A stretch of DNA of 64,000 nucleotides from Corbicula japonica (lineage: Eukaryota; Mollusca; Bivalvia; Venerida; Cyrenidae): contig JAZAYU010000003.1 in assembly GCA_038501625.1 (NCBI GenBank), forward strand, positions 1,925,001 through 1,989,000, given 5' to 3'. Position numbers and translations under genes: made by a program. The notes below the pieces were generated by a model. The model was given only the letters and a program-made list of their open reading frames with translations, ran no database searches and was not told the origin of the DNA. Positions 45,801 to 60,800 of the stretch are shown here, one piece after another (within the stretch, counting starts at the first letter, position 1; each line of letters begins with the position of its first letter).

Positions 45801-48800
45801 AATTGAATGAGCCCCTCGTTTTTAATGCAACAACCTTCAATTATAACATCCATGACAGAAATTTAATATATCTTCTTTCTTAAAAGAGTTAAAATCTTTA
45901 AAAGTATAAACTATGAAAAAAAAACAACAACAACCTTTTCGTAGTTGCGCTACTGTAATCTGTGAAGCTTCGGCTTTATCCAGTTTTCTCTGATACCTTT
46001 GGAACAGTGCACGATGCAGTCTCAGAATACTTGGAATGTAACGCATAGCTCGCAAATTGTGTTCCTGTAATTTAGGTAAATTATATTCCCACAAAACACA
46101 TCACTGCAATTTCTTGAAAATGATTTGCATTCATTATTCGCAGCACATAAACAATTTAATGTACTCTTTTATTAGAAACATGACTTTGAAACATCATAAA
46201 TTAGTTTCTTGAAAAAAAGAGATAGTCAAAAAGTAGCACAAATAAGAACATAATGTCATCTTAATTATGTGCCATATTCTCAAAATATTATCGATAAGTA
46301 AAATTATGGTTCTCTTATTCTATTAAATAAAATTTACTCTCATTGATTTACCAGTATCTTGATACTGTTTCTGTTCTTAAACTTAATTTAAAGATTTTTT
46401 CTTAGCTTATATAATTTCATTGAAGAAAAATACACTTAATACCTCTTGAAGGAAAAGTTGCAAAACTTTATGCTGGTTATGCCGAATTTGAGCTTGCACT
46501 TCCTGTCGTAGATGTTGAAGGGAAATAGGTGTACGATATCTCCATACACGCGGAATCTGCTCGATCTTGGCCGCATTTTCTGACTCTGTGTTTGTGTCCG
46601 TCTCATACAATAAACATAAAAGTGGATCGGCACCTGCAATAAATAAAGAGAAGTCTTTAAGCCAAAAACTTGTAATGCTATTTCTCCTTAAAATACATGT
46701 GATTAATATGGCATGTGAACTGGTTAATATTTTTTTAAATATAGATTCTACATGTGATACTTCGATGACCATGTTCAGAAAAGCAGCTGGTCTCAATGCG
46801 GTCACCTTGTACACATATTGCAAAAAATGCCATTTGCTACATGTATATTGTAATATTGTTAAATGTATTCAATACAAAACAAACATAAAGAATTGAAATA
46901 ATATAATATAGTCATGAACATATGTTATTATTAAATTCTAGTTATTTAATAAATTTTTAATAACAATACATACCTAGCCTTTGATCCTTTGCTAGATTTT
47001 GATTGTGCGCCTTTAAAACACCGTTAAGATCCTAAAACAGATAAAGCATAAACAGTTGTAGAAAAAGCTAATATAGGAAATTTGGAATCGTGGAATGAGT
47101 TTAGAATGAAGAATATGTCCAAATCTTGAAAATCAGTTAGTTCACGTTTCAAGATTAAAAGAACCCTACCTCACCCCTATTTCTACTAATAAAAAGCTAA
47201 GCTACTGCCAAACATGATTCCTGCCCTTTCTGTAAAATGGACTAAGCCATAAGTGATTAACTTCAGAAACATCTACACCTGATTTGAAATATGTGTTTTA
47301 AGTTTTAACTCAATCTTGAAAACTGTAAAAGTAGTTTATGCTACAAACTGTTTGCAACGGAGCGCCAGATCGCCCAAGTGGATGATGACTTCTAAAACAA
47401 TCCATTCAAACTTGTTTATGGAGGTATGAAAAAACATTTAAACCAAGAAAACAAATGTAATACCTGGAAAAGTGGTTGTAAGAATTTCGTGGAGAAAGTG
47501 ATCTCCCATTCCCTCCTTCCAGGTTTAGTACTCCACTGACTTATATCCGCTCTTAACTGCTCTCCTAAAATCAGATAAACATTGTTATTGCCAATGTTAA
47601 AAGAAGATCTATACAATACAACACAGTAAAAACACCTGTTACGTTTCGCCAAAGGCACTACGCTGCAATCACGGCATATGCAACGCTTTTCACCGGCATA
47701 ACCGTTGTCAATGTAAGAGGTTGTGTGGGATCAGATAAGAAAATCGCAGTTTTTCGCTAGATCTCTAAATCACACTTGAACAAATAGGCCTATATGGCTG
47801 TTGAGTCATGAGACTACGATTCTAGTCTTCTCTGTGTCCACAATATAGAACTTTGCTCAATCATTCGCGAACACGGATCTGTCTGAGCTGCAAATCTTGT
47901 AAATTCTGAGCCAAAAACTCTTGCGATTTTCTTACCTTACCTCACAAAACCACCTACACTGACACCGGTTTTGCCGGTTAAAAGCATTGCATATCACGTG
48001 ATCGCGGCGTAGTGCTGTTCGCGAAGCGTACCAGGTTAGCCAGGGTGACAAAAGAGCTGTCTCTGAAAACACACAATCTCATATGCCGCAGAAATGTAGC
48101 TTTAAAATCAAAATGGTATTGATACGCAATTGAATGTGCCAATGAAAAGAGATGAACCTTAACACTTATAATATGGAAGATGATAAGGATCTGTAGATAA
48201 TCCCTCAAGTAATATAAAATTAAAGTAAAATTTTATTACCACTTTTAATGAAAATTCTAAATTAAAAGAAAAAATATCTTGCAAAAATGATTTTTAGAGT
48301 TATAAACCTTACCACATATGTCGTGGATGAAGATAAGAAATAATGTGTGAGTAGATGATAAGAAATATATAGTCAATGTTTGAAGTAAATCACATAAGAA
48401 ATAGCAAATATAAGACCATCGAAGACAGGTGATGCTCCCCGAAAAGGTACTTTGTCACAAAAACGGTTAGTTGCATTAAGGTGAATTTTGAAAAAATGGT
48501 TAACTGCCATAATCAAGCCTGCGTATGACACGTCGTCTCATAATGGCGATCATTTCTGTAAAATAATTTAAAATTTCAACATCAAATAACAAAGTTATGG
48601 GCCAGAATTTGCTACCTTGATCTTCAAGGTAGCGATCAAAATTTGTGCGAGACATGTCGTCACATTACGGTGATCATTTCTGTGAAATAATTTTAAATCC
48701 GACTAAAAATAACACGATTTTGCTACAAGGTCACGCTGTGACCTCGACCTTTCAGGTAACTACCCAAATGTTGCGCGTTACTTGTCGTCTCAATATGGTG

Positions 48801-51800
48801 ATCATTTCCGTGAAGTTATTTTAAAATTCAACTTCAAATAAAGTTTTGGGCCGGAAAACGATGATGCAACAAGGTCATGCTGTGTCCTTGACCTTCAAGG
48901 TAGCCACCAAAATGTTGCCCGCGACATGTCGCTCCGTGTGGTGATCATTTCTGTGAAATTATTTGAAAATCTGGCTTTAAATAAAAAAAAGATATGGGCT
49001 GGAAACGAATTAGGGACGTATTTTCATTCATATAATTCACTACTTTAATACCCAAAACCCATTGACAAGTTCTTTTAGTACTGATATTTTCTTAAAGATA
49101 AAAAAAAGATATTTTAAGATGAGCCATTCGTTTACCCTCGTTGTGATTCCTAAATATATTGTCCACCACTGTGTGCATAAGGAGCATGACATCGTCCACA
49201 CTGACACCCAGAGATATATGCATGTCATCTAGGTCCCGCAGTATGTGATCCCACACATAATCCTCCACCTCTGCATCCGTGATGTTCGGCTTTATTAAAT
49301 TCTGTATACCCTTTAAAATGCAAACAAATTCTGGTGAAGAAACAGCAATTAAATGCGGTCTCCCTTCACAAAGAAAACCATTTTTTCTTTCAATTAGTCA
49401 ACTGTTATTTGGTTCACAAATGGCAAAAGAATGAACCAAGTTGTGTTTCAGAAACATAAATGACAATGGCATTTAAAATTTGGAAGCCGATTTTAACATA
49501 TTTATTTAAATGAAGCTATTGATTAATTAGCTCCCGTAATGTAAGATTTTTATGACAAAATAGTATAAATAATAAAGGTATCTTATACTTTGTCGTAATA
49601 TGCACAAGTAGAATGAATAAATAAACTTGTAAGATGAATTTGGTTGCATAAAAAGAACAAAAATAATCTTGTCTATATTCTTTTACATACAAAATTTGTT
49701 TGTCAATTCGATATTAAATATGGAAAAATGGATTCCCTTCAAACATTTCACATTCTTCACAGAAGGCATTAATTCATCTCTAAATAACTGAACTACTGGT
49801 TCATATTTGAGATTATTGGCAACAGACATTCCTCTGTGGTCACAACTGACTGTTTTAAAGCCGACTTTATTTTCAATATTCAGTAGACGAATGACTGCTT
49901 TCAATGTAGACTAATTGCTGCTTCAAGGTGGGACAAAATATAAAAACTAGTCATTTTCATTCTGTTTAAAAGAATGACAGAAATTTCCTTTTATCATATA
50001 TTATTACATCGCCAAGGTATTTAAATAAACGTATTTCCATTACTAGCAACTTATATCGGAGCATTGTAACATATCAAATTATAAAACAAGAAAAGCAACC
50101 CTAATGCAGGCTTAAAACCCATTTTGTAAACAAGTTATACCAGATGATTAGTTCCCGCTCCAATGTACATCGACATATGTAAAATCATTCTAACTGCTGA
50201 GCAATACGCTGGTGTAAGTTGGCGCTCAGGCTGTGAACCACGACCTCTTGCTTGAGCACGACCAAGGATATGTCCGGTTAGAGTTGTGTCCGCCCTAACA
50301 ATTAAACACAGCAGAAAAATATGATTATCATAAAAAATAGGAAACTACCATTTTTTCAAAGACAATATGTTAGCTTTAATTTAATTGTTTTGTTTTAGTC
50401 ATAACTGTGAACTACACTAATATAAATCATTTTTAATTTGATATATAAATTTAAAGACGATGGAACAGCTATAAATAATCTTTCAATAAAACATCATAAA
50501 AGGCGGTTTTTAAAACAACATGGCTACACACAGCAGTCTTTTAACAACTAAACTAGATGGGTGTTCAGTTGAACACTTGTGTTGCCCTCTGGTGCTGTCG
50601 GAATAAAAATGCAAGTACAAAAAGGGGAATTACTCCAACAAATGTGACCTTGACCTTAAGAATATAATATCGTCATGAGCGTAATGTCAAAGGGAATATA
50701 ATTTGAAAGTTTGATGAAGAAATATTAATAAATGGCAAAGTTATAGCCAATGTTAAGTTTTCATATAAAGGGGAATAACTCCATCAAGTGTGACCTTGAC
50801 GTAAAGAATGTGGTATTATCAGGAGCGTGTTGTTATAAGAAATATAATTTGAAAGTTTGATGAAGAAACATTAAGAAATGGCAAAGTTATAGCCAATGTT
50901 AAGTTTTCGTAAAACGGGAAATAACTCAATAAAATGTGACCTTGACCTAAAGAATGTGGTATCATCACGAGCATGTTGTCATAAGGAATATAATTTGAAA
51001 GTTTCATGAAGAAATATTAAGAATTGGCAAAGTTATTGCCGACGTTAAGTTTTTGTGTCTAAATATATTAGTACAAAAAGGGGCATAACTCCATCAAATG
51101 TGACCTTGACCTTGAGAATTTGGTAGCATCTCGAGCGTGTTGTCATAAGCAATATAATTTGAAAGTTTGATGAAGAAATATTAAGAATTGGCAAAGTTAT
51201 TGCCAACGTTAAGTTTTCGTGTCTAAATATAAGTACAAAAAGGGGCATAAGTCCATCAAATGTGACCTTGACCTTGAGAACTTGGTGTCATCTCGAGCGT
51301 GTTGTCATAAGCAATATAATTGGAAAGTTTGATGAAGAAATATTAAGAAATGGCAAAGTTATAGCCAACGTAAAGTTTTCGTGCAAGGGCGGACCGACGG
51401 ACTGACGGACAAAGCGGTCCCTATGTATCGCCATTTCTTCGAAAGGGCGACACAAAAATCAACATCCTGGGACACCTAAACTCCTTTTGGGTTTATTACT
51501 TATGAGTTTTTTGTTTGAAATTGATCAAATTCATATCTTCATGCTTTCGTTTACTTTCTGCAGTTATGCTGCGTTTTTCTATTCCTGATAAGCCAATTTT
51601 ACAGTTGTTTTTTATCGATTTATACTTGAAGCTTATGTGATACAAAGAGCTAGTAAAACTGCTTATGATTTCAATAATTTCTGAATGTTTTATTTTTTGG
51701 CTTAAATCCATCCTCATCATACAACAATTGTCAAACGGATACATTGTCAGAATAAGTAATAGAAGTACAAAAAGGCGTAACTGAGTCAGATGCGAGTTTA

Positions 51801-54800
51801 ATATAAAGAATTTGGCGTTATCACAACCCAGTTGTTAAAAGAAATATTATTTTAAAGTTATAGCCAGTATAAAGTTTTCAAGATAAAATTAAGGTACAAA
51901 AGGCAGAACTGTATAAAATGTGATCTTGACCTAAAGACTTTAGCATGATTAAGACCATGTAATAAGCAATATATTTTTCAAGTTTAACAAGAAATATTAC
52001 GAAATTGCAAGATTTAAGCCCACGCTAGGGTTTCGGGACAAAATGACAAATAAAATACACTAGATGGGTGTTCAGTTGAACACTTGTGTCGCCCTCTGGT
52101 GCTGTCGGAATAAAAATGCAAGTACAAAAAGGGGTATAACTCCATCAAGTGTGACCTTGACCTAAAGAATGTGGTATTATCAGGAGCGTGTTGTGAAAAG
52201 GAATATAATTTGAAAGTTTGATGAAGAAATATTAAGAAATGGCAAAGTTAAAGCCAATGTTAAGTTTTCGTAAAAAGGGAAATAACTTATTCAAATGTGA
52301 CCTTGACCTAAAGAATGTGGTATCACAAGAGCGTGTTGTCATAAGGAATATAATTTGAAAGTGTCATGAAGAAATATCAAGAAATGGCAAAGTAATAGCC
52401 AATGTTAAGTTTTCGTAAAAAGGGAAATAACTCCATCAAATGTGACCTTGACCTAAAGAATGTGGTATCATCACGAGCGTGTTGTCATAAGGAATATAAT
52501 TTAAAAGTTTCATGAAGAAATATTAAGAAATGGCAAAGTTATTGCCAATGTTAAGTTTTCGTGTCTAAATATAAGTACAAAAGGGTCATAACTCCATCAA
52601 ATGTGTTCTTGACCTTGAGAATGTGGTATCATCACGAGCATGTTGTCATAAGGAATATAATTTGAAAGTTTCATAAAGAAATATTAAGAAATGGCAAAGT
52701 TATTACCAACGTTAAGTTTTCGTGTCTAAATATAAGTACAAAAAGGGGCATAACTCCATCAGATGTGACCTTGACGTTGAGAATTTGGTATCATCTCGAG
52801 CATGTTGTCATAGGCAATATAATTTGAAAGTTTGATGAAGAAATATTAAGAAATGGCAAAGTTATAGCCAACGTTAAGTTTTCATGACGGACGGACGGAC
52901 GGACGGACAAAGCGGTCCCTATGTATCGCCATTTCTTCGAAAGGGCGACACAAAAAGGGGTATTACTCCTTTAAACGTGACACTGACTGACTTAGCGTTT
53001 ATGGCATTATTTCGACCCTTTTAAAGTAAGCAAAATGATGTAAAAAATTGATGAAGAGATATTAAGAAATGGCAAAATTATATCTTTCATCAATTTTTTT
53101 GTGACGGGCCGATGGACAAAGCGATCCTTATGTATCGCCTTTTCTTCAACACAAAAAGCAAAATAACAAAGAGTTAAAGAACAAAACAACAAAGAGTTAA
53201 AGAACAAAACAAGAACAAAGTGAACAAGAGATGTTTTTAAAACATGTATCTCCCCAAAGGCCAAAATGATCATCCAAATCATTGTATAGTTATATGGCGA
53301 GACAAGATTTTTGTATTTAAGGTCACTTGACCTTTGACATTATGACATAAGATTCATTTTCTTGTAATGACAAACATCATAATTGAATTAGAGGATCGAA
53401 GGCTAATTGTTGTTATGTAGTTAATATTTTCACTTCAACTTCATCCTCTACAATGAAGTCTTATTCATCTAACGAATCATAAGTTTTGATGGTAAACAAT
53501 GTGACCTATTATTTAAAAGGCGTAGCTACAGTAGAGCCGTTCACAATTTATTGGACGTTGCACAATGTTTTGACGTGTGACATAGCCTTGCACGCACGTT
53601 TCGCCACGAAATGCTGCGAAAAAGCGTGCCGTCATTCACTTTGTTGTCAACGTAGCTGTTCTAACAGCCATTCCAAAAAGCCGTAATTTTACGAATTCTT
53701 CTAGTTATTTCTGTATAAATGAGATTGTTAATGAGTGTTAATATAAGTATTGAATCAATATTTGATGGTTTCCTTCGGGCTTCACACACTTTAAACAACC
53801 CAACTGTTTTACATACCCAAATGGAAACCATCAACTATCGATTCAATCCTTTATTGGTTAGCGAACTATTTTGTTTGATATGGCGATAATAGGGGTCATA
53901 TGCAGGCCATTAACAACCCCCTTACCAAATTTGAGGACCACAGGTAAAAAGCATTTTCTAGTTATTGATTGGACAAAGCGCTTACGGACGGACTGACCGA
54001 CCTACATGATGAAAACAATATACCCGTGCTTCTTCAAAGGGGCGAAGGCCATGCATAACTTCGTTTACACAGATGACAACAGCAGAAACAAAAGCACAGC
54101 AGGAAAAAATATTGAACAAAATTATCAATGACAATTTACTTTGAAAAGTAAATATTAGATATTTACAGAACTGTCACACATGACATAACATACTTTAGCC
54201 ACATCCTTTTATATTCTAAATAGTTCAAGTTTTCAATATTAATTTATAAAACAAACACACATTAAAGAAGTTTAAATTGAAATGCAATTCCTAGCACATC
54301 TAGTAAGGTTTTGTTACAAACCAACTATTTGATTCCTTCAAAGTGATCACCTCCGTGAGATATGCACAGTTTCTATCTTTTGGTCAAATTTTTAAAGGCA
54401 GTTCCATAGTCGTTTCTGGGTATGCCCTTAAGACACTGGAAGATGGCTTGTGTTTTGCATTTTCGTCCAGTGAGGTACTTTTCAAGCCTCGGTAACAGGA
54501 AGTAATCTCAGGGGACAAGGTCTGGGGAATACGGTGGATGTGGAAGCTTTACAACCTGTTTCTTTCCTTAAAAATCGCATACAACTGCCGCTTTGTGGCT
54601 AAACTCGTTGTCATGCAGCAACCTGACCCCCGACAAACCTGTCGCTGGCCTGGTCTATTGAAATATTTCAACTTATCTAGAACAGCCCTTCTGTACAGCT
54701 TGCTTTTTACCGATTCGCCTTTCGGACCAGCAATTTGTATCTTGCCCTTGATTTGTGAAGAAAACTGCATACTTAACATCAAGCCCTGATTTGTGAAGAA

Positions 54801-57800
54801 AACTGCATACATAACCTTTCTGATGCTCACTGTGCGTTTGGCTATACATGGCCTTTTCACGTGTTTTGTAATCCATAGTTTGTTTTCATGTTTTCGTTTG
54901 GGCTCATAGAAATGCACCCATATCTCATCGCCTGTGACGATATTGACAAAGTTGCCATTTTTACGCGGAGGCGCTTCTGCTCGTCCTTGAGGAAATATCC
55001 AATTATCTTATTCATTTAAGGTGCTTCTGGGGAAGCCTTCTTTTCGGGCTTTTCCCCAACAGTGAATTTTGCATCTGTCAATACAATTTCTTTGACTTTT
55101 TCTACCATTTTGGGACAAGCTGCTGTCTTTCTGCAATGGCTTCATAGTGCATCTTGCAAGGACGTTATTCCACTTGCAAATTTCTTGCACCACCTAGTAA
55201 CCGATGCATAGGATAGATCACCAGGTTCATAATTGAGCATATTTTATTAAATATCTCTTTTTGACCATGAAAACAGCGGTTTTTAATGTAGGCCCGCATT
55301 TAGGCAGCGAATGCATATTTTTACCAACCATTTTATCATTAGTATGTAGATAGGACGGATTTCTCAAAACTGGTATCAACCAAGAGATAATTGATGCCCT
55401 AGGCGATCCAAGTAGGTTTTTTGTGAAAAGCGTGCGTAGTTACATAATATAACCAGAGTTGCATTTCAATTTGAACATCCCTGTGTATTAAGCATTTACT
55501 TCCAAATTTTACGTCGCTTCGTTAAAACTGATCAATAACATGTTAATCCTGCAAACTAAATATTAAGCAATATCTGGTCGAACGAATGACCTTCCCAGCA
55601 AAAATAGCTCAAAGTTCAAATTTTCTTGTTTCATTTATCTGACCTAAAAAATTCTTGTATACATGTATCTGTATTTGAAATTATATCACTGAAATTTGAA
55701 AAAATACACTCAAATTTAACTTTTTTTTTTCAAAATTGCCTTCTATTTAACAACTTGAATTATAAAATTTTCATGAAACATGTATTATTTTCAATCATTT
55801 TTCACTAAAATATAAAAACATGTTAACTGTAATTTGTTTGTGTTAGTATGTGCAGGAACACGTATAAAAATTATATTTAAGATTACATGAAACTAACCCG
55901 GTATCTTGTCTATTGGTAGGGAGAAGCTGATGAGCCTGCCCACCGATATCCGCACCGCACTTACATTTGGCTACAACATATGGCCTACCACACTGGATAA
56001 AGATACACAGAATGAACCAATGTTCATAATGCTGTTACATTATCGTCATAGAATCGTATGCAGCTTTAACTGCATCAGCTAATTTTGAAAAAGCCCTTTG
56101 TTGCGTAAAGAAAAAAATTGTCACAGCAGCCAAACAATAAAAATTGTTTCTTGAAGAAGAAACAGGAAATAAAACTGATCAAGCATACGATTCTATACCG
56201 AAAACAAACACAGAACAAAGCAAGAAAACGCATAAACTTCATTCTTCTTCCTACATTCTTAAAAATACAAGATTTTCAAAATATTGTTGTGCAGACTTCC
56301 CGAAAATTAAAAAAAAATAGAGTCAGACATTTGGTCAGATAAGATGTGAAAATCTGTCTGACCGAAACTAATTATGTCGGTTCAAAATATGTTAAAAAGG
56401 TATAAGCAAGTATTTAGAGTTCAAAATTTTGTCTGATATTCGGTCCGGTTACATAAGAAATCACGCCAGAACGGCCCAAAGTTTACCAGATAGGTCCTTC
56501 AGTCTAGCAACTTTCAGAATGTATGTTTGTGCATTATAAACAGTTTTCCTAAACATTGTAGAAGAAGTATGAAGTTTAGACATCTAAATAACACAGAATT
56601 GTTTCATGCATAAGTAACTGACCCTGCATCCTGAATATTTCCTGGGCGGAGTTTGTACCCCTCTCCCCCTATGACAGCCCCACACTTGCAGTGGCCTACA
56701 GTTGCTGGTCGACCACACTAAGAATACAACGCAATCAATATGTCAATGTGCTTCTTTCAGTAAGTATTGCGACATTCTGATAAATAAGTATTTGCATGAA
56801 GATTTGTTTTTGCTACATTCACATTTTATTTGGCAATTTATTATCATAATGAGGATATTGATACCCAACAGCTTCTGATCTACACATAATCATTACTAGA
56901 ATTCAAGAAACACATATAAAGCCAAATTAACTTATCAGATTTTATCAAAACAGAAACAAACAAGAACTGTCACTGTAGCAACCAAAACAGACTTTACATA
57001 AATTTACTATAAAATGTGTTCATAGGACACGGATGCCCCCTCTATGCATCGTTTTCAGATACTAAAGTGCAATGATGGGAATAATAGCATTTCAAAGACA
57101 GTTATGTTCGAGTAATTATAAGAATATGCATAAACTTGATGATCAAGTAAATTATTTGTATTTGTGGCACTGTTGTCTTCTCATTACGGAAATGTCTGTG
57201 AAGAAGTTGGTGGTAATGCAATGCAATGTCATAGTGAACATTTGTACCAAGTTATTTTGAAATCCCTTCATTCATAAAGAAGTTATAGCCGGAACAAGTA
57301 AATTCAAGTTTTAGTAACTGTGACCTTGACCTTAGACTTACAGGCATGGGTAATGTATGCAACACACCGCCTTATCATGGTGAACATTTGTGCCAAGTTA
57401 TTTTGAAAACCCTCCATTCAAAACAAAGTTATAGCACAGACAAGAAAATTCTATTTTTAGTAACAGTGACCTTGACCTTGGACCTACAGGCATGGACATG
57501 ATACACGACTCACCACCTTGTCATGGGGAACATTTCTGCCAAGTTATTTTGAAATTACTCTATTCCTAACGTAGTTACAACCCTGACAAGAAAATTCTAT
57601 TTTAGTAACAGTGACCTTGACCTTGGACCTACAGGCATGGGCATGGTACGGGACACACCATCTTGTCATGATGAACATTTGTGTCAAGTTATCTTGAAAT
57701 CAATCTATTCAAAAACAAAGTTACAGCCCGGACAAAAGAATTCTATTTTGAGTAACAGTGACCTTGACCTACAGGCATGGGCATGATAGGCGATACACCG

Positions 57801-60800
57801 CCCTGTCATGGTGAACATTTGTGTCAAGTTATTATGAAATCCCTCAATTTATAATTAAGTTACAGCCCGGACAAGAAAATTCTATTTTAGTAACAGTGAC
57901 CTTGACCTTGGACCTACAGGCATGGGCATGGTACGGGACACACCATCTTGTCATGATGAACGTTTGTGACAAGTTATTTTGAAATCAATCTATTCAAAAA
58001 CAAAGTTACAGCCCGGACAAGAGAATTCTATTTTTAGTAACTGTGACCTTGACCTTCAGGCATGGGCATGGTACGTGATACACCGCCCTGTCATGGTGAA
58101 CATTTGTGTCAAGTTATTATGAAATCCCTCAATTCATAACAAAGTAACAGCCCAGACAAGAAAATTCTATTTTTAGTAACAGTGACCTTGACCTTCAACC
58201 TAAAGGCTTGGGCATGTACGTGACATACCGTCTTGATATGGTGAAGAATTATTAAAAATCCTTTAAGAAATAACAAAGTTACTGAGTGGACAAGATTTTG
58301 CAAGAAAATTCTATTTTTAGTAACAGTGACCTTGACCTTGGACCTACAGGCACTGGTATTGTCAAGACACACCGCCTTGTTATGGTGAACATTTGTGCCA
58401 AGTTATTTTGAAATCCCTCCATTCCAAACGAAGTTAAGGGCAAAGTGTATATTTTTCTTAACACAAAATGTAAGTGAAACAGGGGCATAATTTGAAAAAT
58501 ATTGGAAGCAGGGTTATGGGTCTTGTTGGTTATGATGTAGATTTTGATGGTGAAAATATATTTCAACTTCCAAGGCAGTATCTAAGTAGTTTTAAAGTTA
58601 TGGGCAAAATGCATATTCTGCTTAACACAAAATATAAGAAACAAGATATATTCCTTATTAAAACTAATGTAACTGGAATTATCAAAGGGCCATAACTTCT
58701 GAACAGAACATGTAAGAGCAAAACCCCACCTTTATGCACAACAACATATCAGGCCAAGCATTGTGGTAAAGTTTCATTAAATTCCCACCAGTAGTGTAGG
58801 AGGAGATGCGTTCACGAGATATTCTCCTATTAAAACTAATGTAAATGGAAGTATCAAAGGGCCATAACTTCTGAACAGAACATGTAAGAGCGAAACCCCA
58901 CCTTTATGCACAACAACATATCAGGCCAAGCATTTTGGTCATGTTTCATTAAATTACCACCAGTAGTGCAGGAGGAGTTGCGTTCGCGAGATATACTCCT
59001 ATTATAACTAATGAAAATGGGGGTATCAAAGGGCCATAACTTCTGAACGAAACATGTAAGAGCAAAACCCCACCTTTATGCACAACAACATATCAGGCCA
59101 AGCATTGTGGTCAAGTTTCATTGAATTCCTACCAGTAGTGTAGGAAGAGTTGCGTTCATGAGAATATCGGACGGACAGGAGCAACTCTTAATGCCCGTCG
59201 CCATTTCATGGCGAGGGCATAAAAAGCCTTAAAGTTCGTATGTGACAAACTTTAAGGTATTGCGTCTTTCACCATTTCTTTGCCATAGACAATAAAGAAA
59301 AATATAAAAAAATATCTCAAAGGGCACAATGAACTTCCATCAAACTTTCACAAATAAATGCTAGAGGTATTTATCGTCGTCAGTAACTCATAATTCATCA
59401 AGACATTTAAATTGATGTTTAGTGTTGCTTGTTTTTTTTGTGTTTTAGAGATTTTTATTTATTTCTTTTTTGTCTATGGGAAAGCAATAGCGAAATGTGC
59501 AATACCTTAATTCTGCATAATCAAGACCTCTACCTTTGACCCCAAAACAACAGGGTTGATTTTCAACAAGTAACCACTTGAGAATGTAATTATTCTATTA
59601 TTGCTCCTTTTCCTCGAAGGAAACGTGTGTTCTTCTGATTGCAAATACACTGCTATAGTTTATGATTATTTGGCACAAATATACCACTCAAAATTTGATA
59701 AGGGACACTTTAAAGTTAACTTGACAATGTATTGTTTATTTGAACAAACCCGGATGAACTAGTCATCCGAGTTGAATTATTCAACTGAAACACGATTAAA
59801 ATAAATAGATAAATTATCTAAGCAGGAAAACATACAAACTACAAAAATGGCCCTTATTAAATTTTGAGTAGTATTATTGTTCATTAAAGAAAATTGCACC
59901 ATACTTTGATTTATACATGTATAATTTGTACAAAGGTCAAGAGTCTCTGAATTATCACAGCAAGTGTAAGAGGAGAATCACTCGCACTTAAAACAGAAGG
60001 AGGGGTCTTTGGATGGGCTTAAACTTTACAGAATTTAATAAAGGCCATTACCTCAAACTCGAGGGCGATTTACCCTTCGATGTTTAAATATAGTATAAAG
60101 ACAATGTAAGATATTGTAAAGTTAACATGCATCTAGTGTGACATTTCAAATACAAAGACAGATGCTGAAAACATTTCAGTTACAGCCGTCCCCTTTGTCC
60201 TGAATGGAAACAAACACATGATTCTTTAAGTACTTACATCTCCAATAACATATGGGTGGCCATTAGGGCATCCTGAAATAAAAAGAAAAATGTTACATAT
60301 GGATATCCTTAAAGTTGTTTGTGCTGTCACGCATCGAGTTTCTACTCATCTGTTGTTATCCTTTCCTTATCTTACCAATGATATTAAAATAAATTATCCC
60401 ATCTGCGAAAGTATGGTCTTCATAACGAAATTCTAACTTTATTATTGACAACTGTTGTATATTATTGGAAACCCCAAAAAGATGCTGTTTTTTTTCGTCT
60501 ATTTGGATGTTAAACATAAAACATTATTTAAAAAAAAGTAAAAGAAAAGTTCCCACATACTGTAGAAGACTGGATTGTTGTCCGCCCCTCTGACTTGGTT
60601 GCGTGCAGCTAGTAGAGCTTCCTTCACATCTTCAAGGTCATCCTGCGGCATTGTTGGCAAAAATGCATTCTGAAAATTATTGCAAAAAAAAACTCTTAAC
60701 GAACATATAAAAAACATTAACAGAATAGTAATATACAGTAAAACTTCGAAAACTCGAATACTCACGGGGATTTTGAAAATGTTCGAGTTTTCCATGGCGC

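Noticed and set aside
46567..46896. 109-codon plus-strand frame
   Set aside because: It is antisense to RNF213-like exon 46443-46633 and its intron.
53486..53686. 66-codon Cys-rich plus frame (ATKCCEKACRHSLCCQRSCS)
   Set aside because: The Cys pattern drew attention as a possible peptide, but there is no signal sequence, it lies within a worn repeat element and an RNF213-like intron, and no family was recognised.
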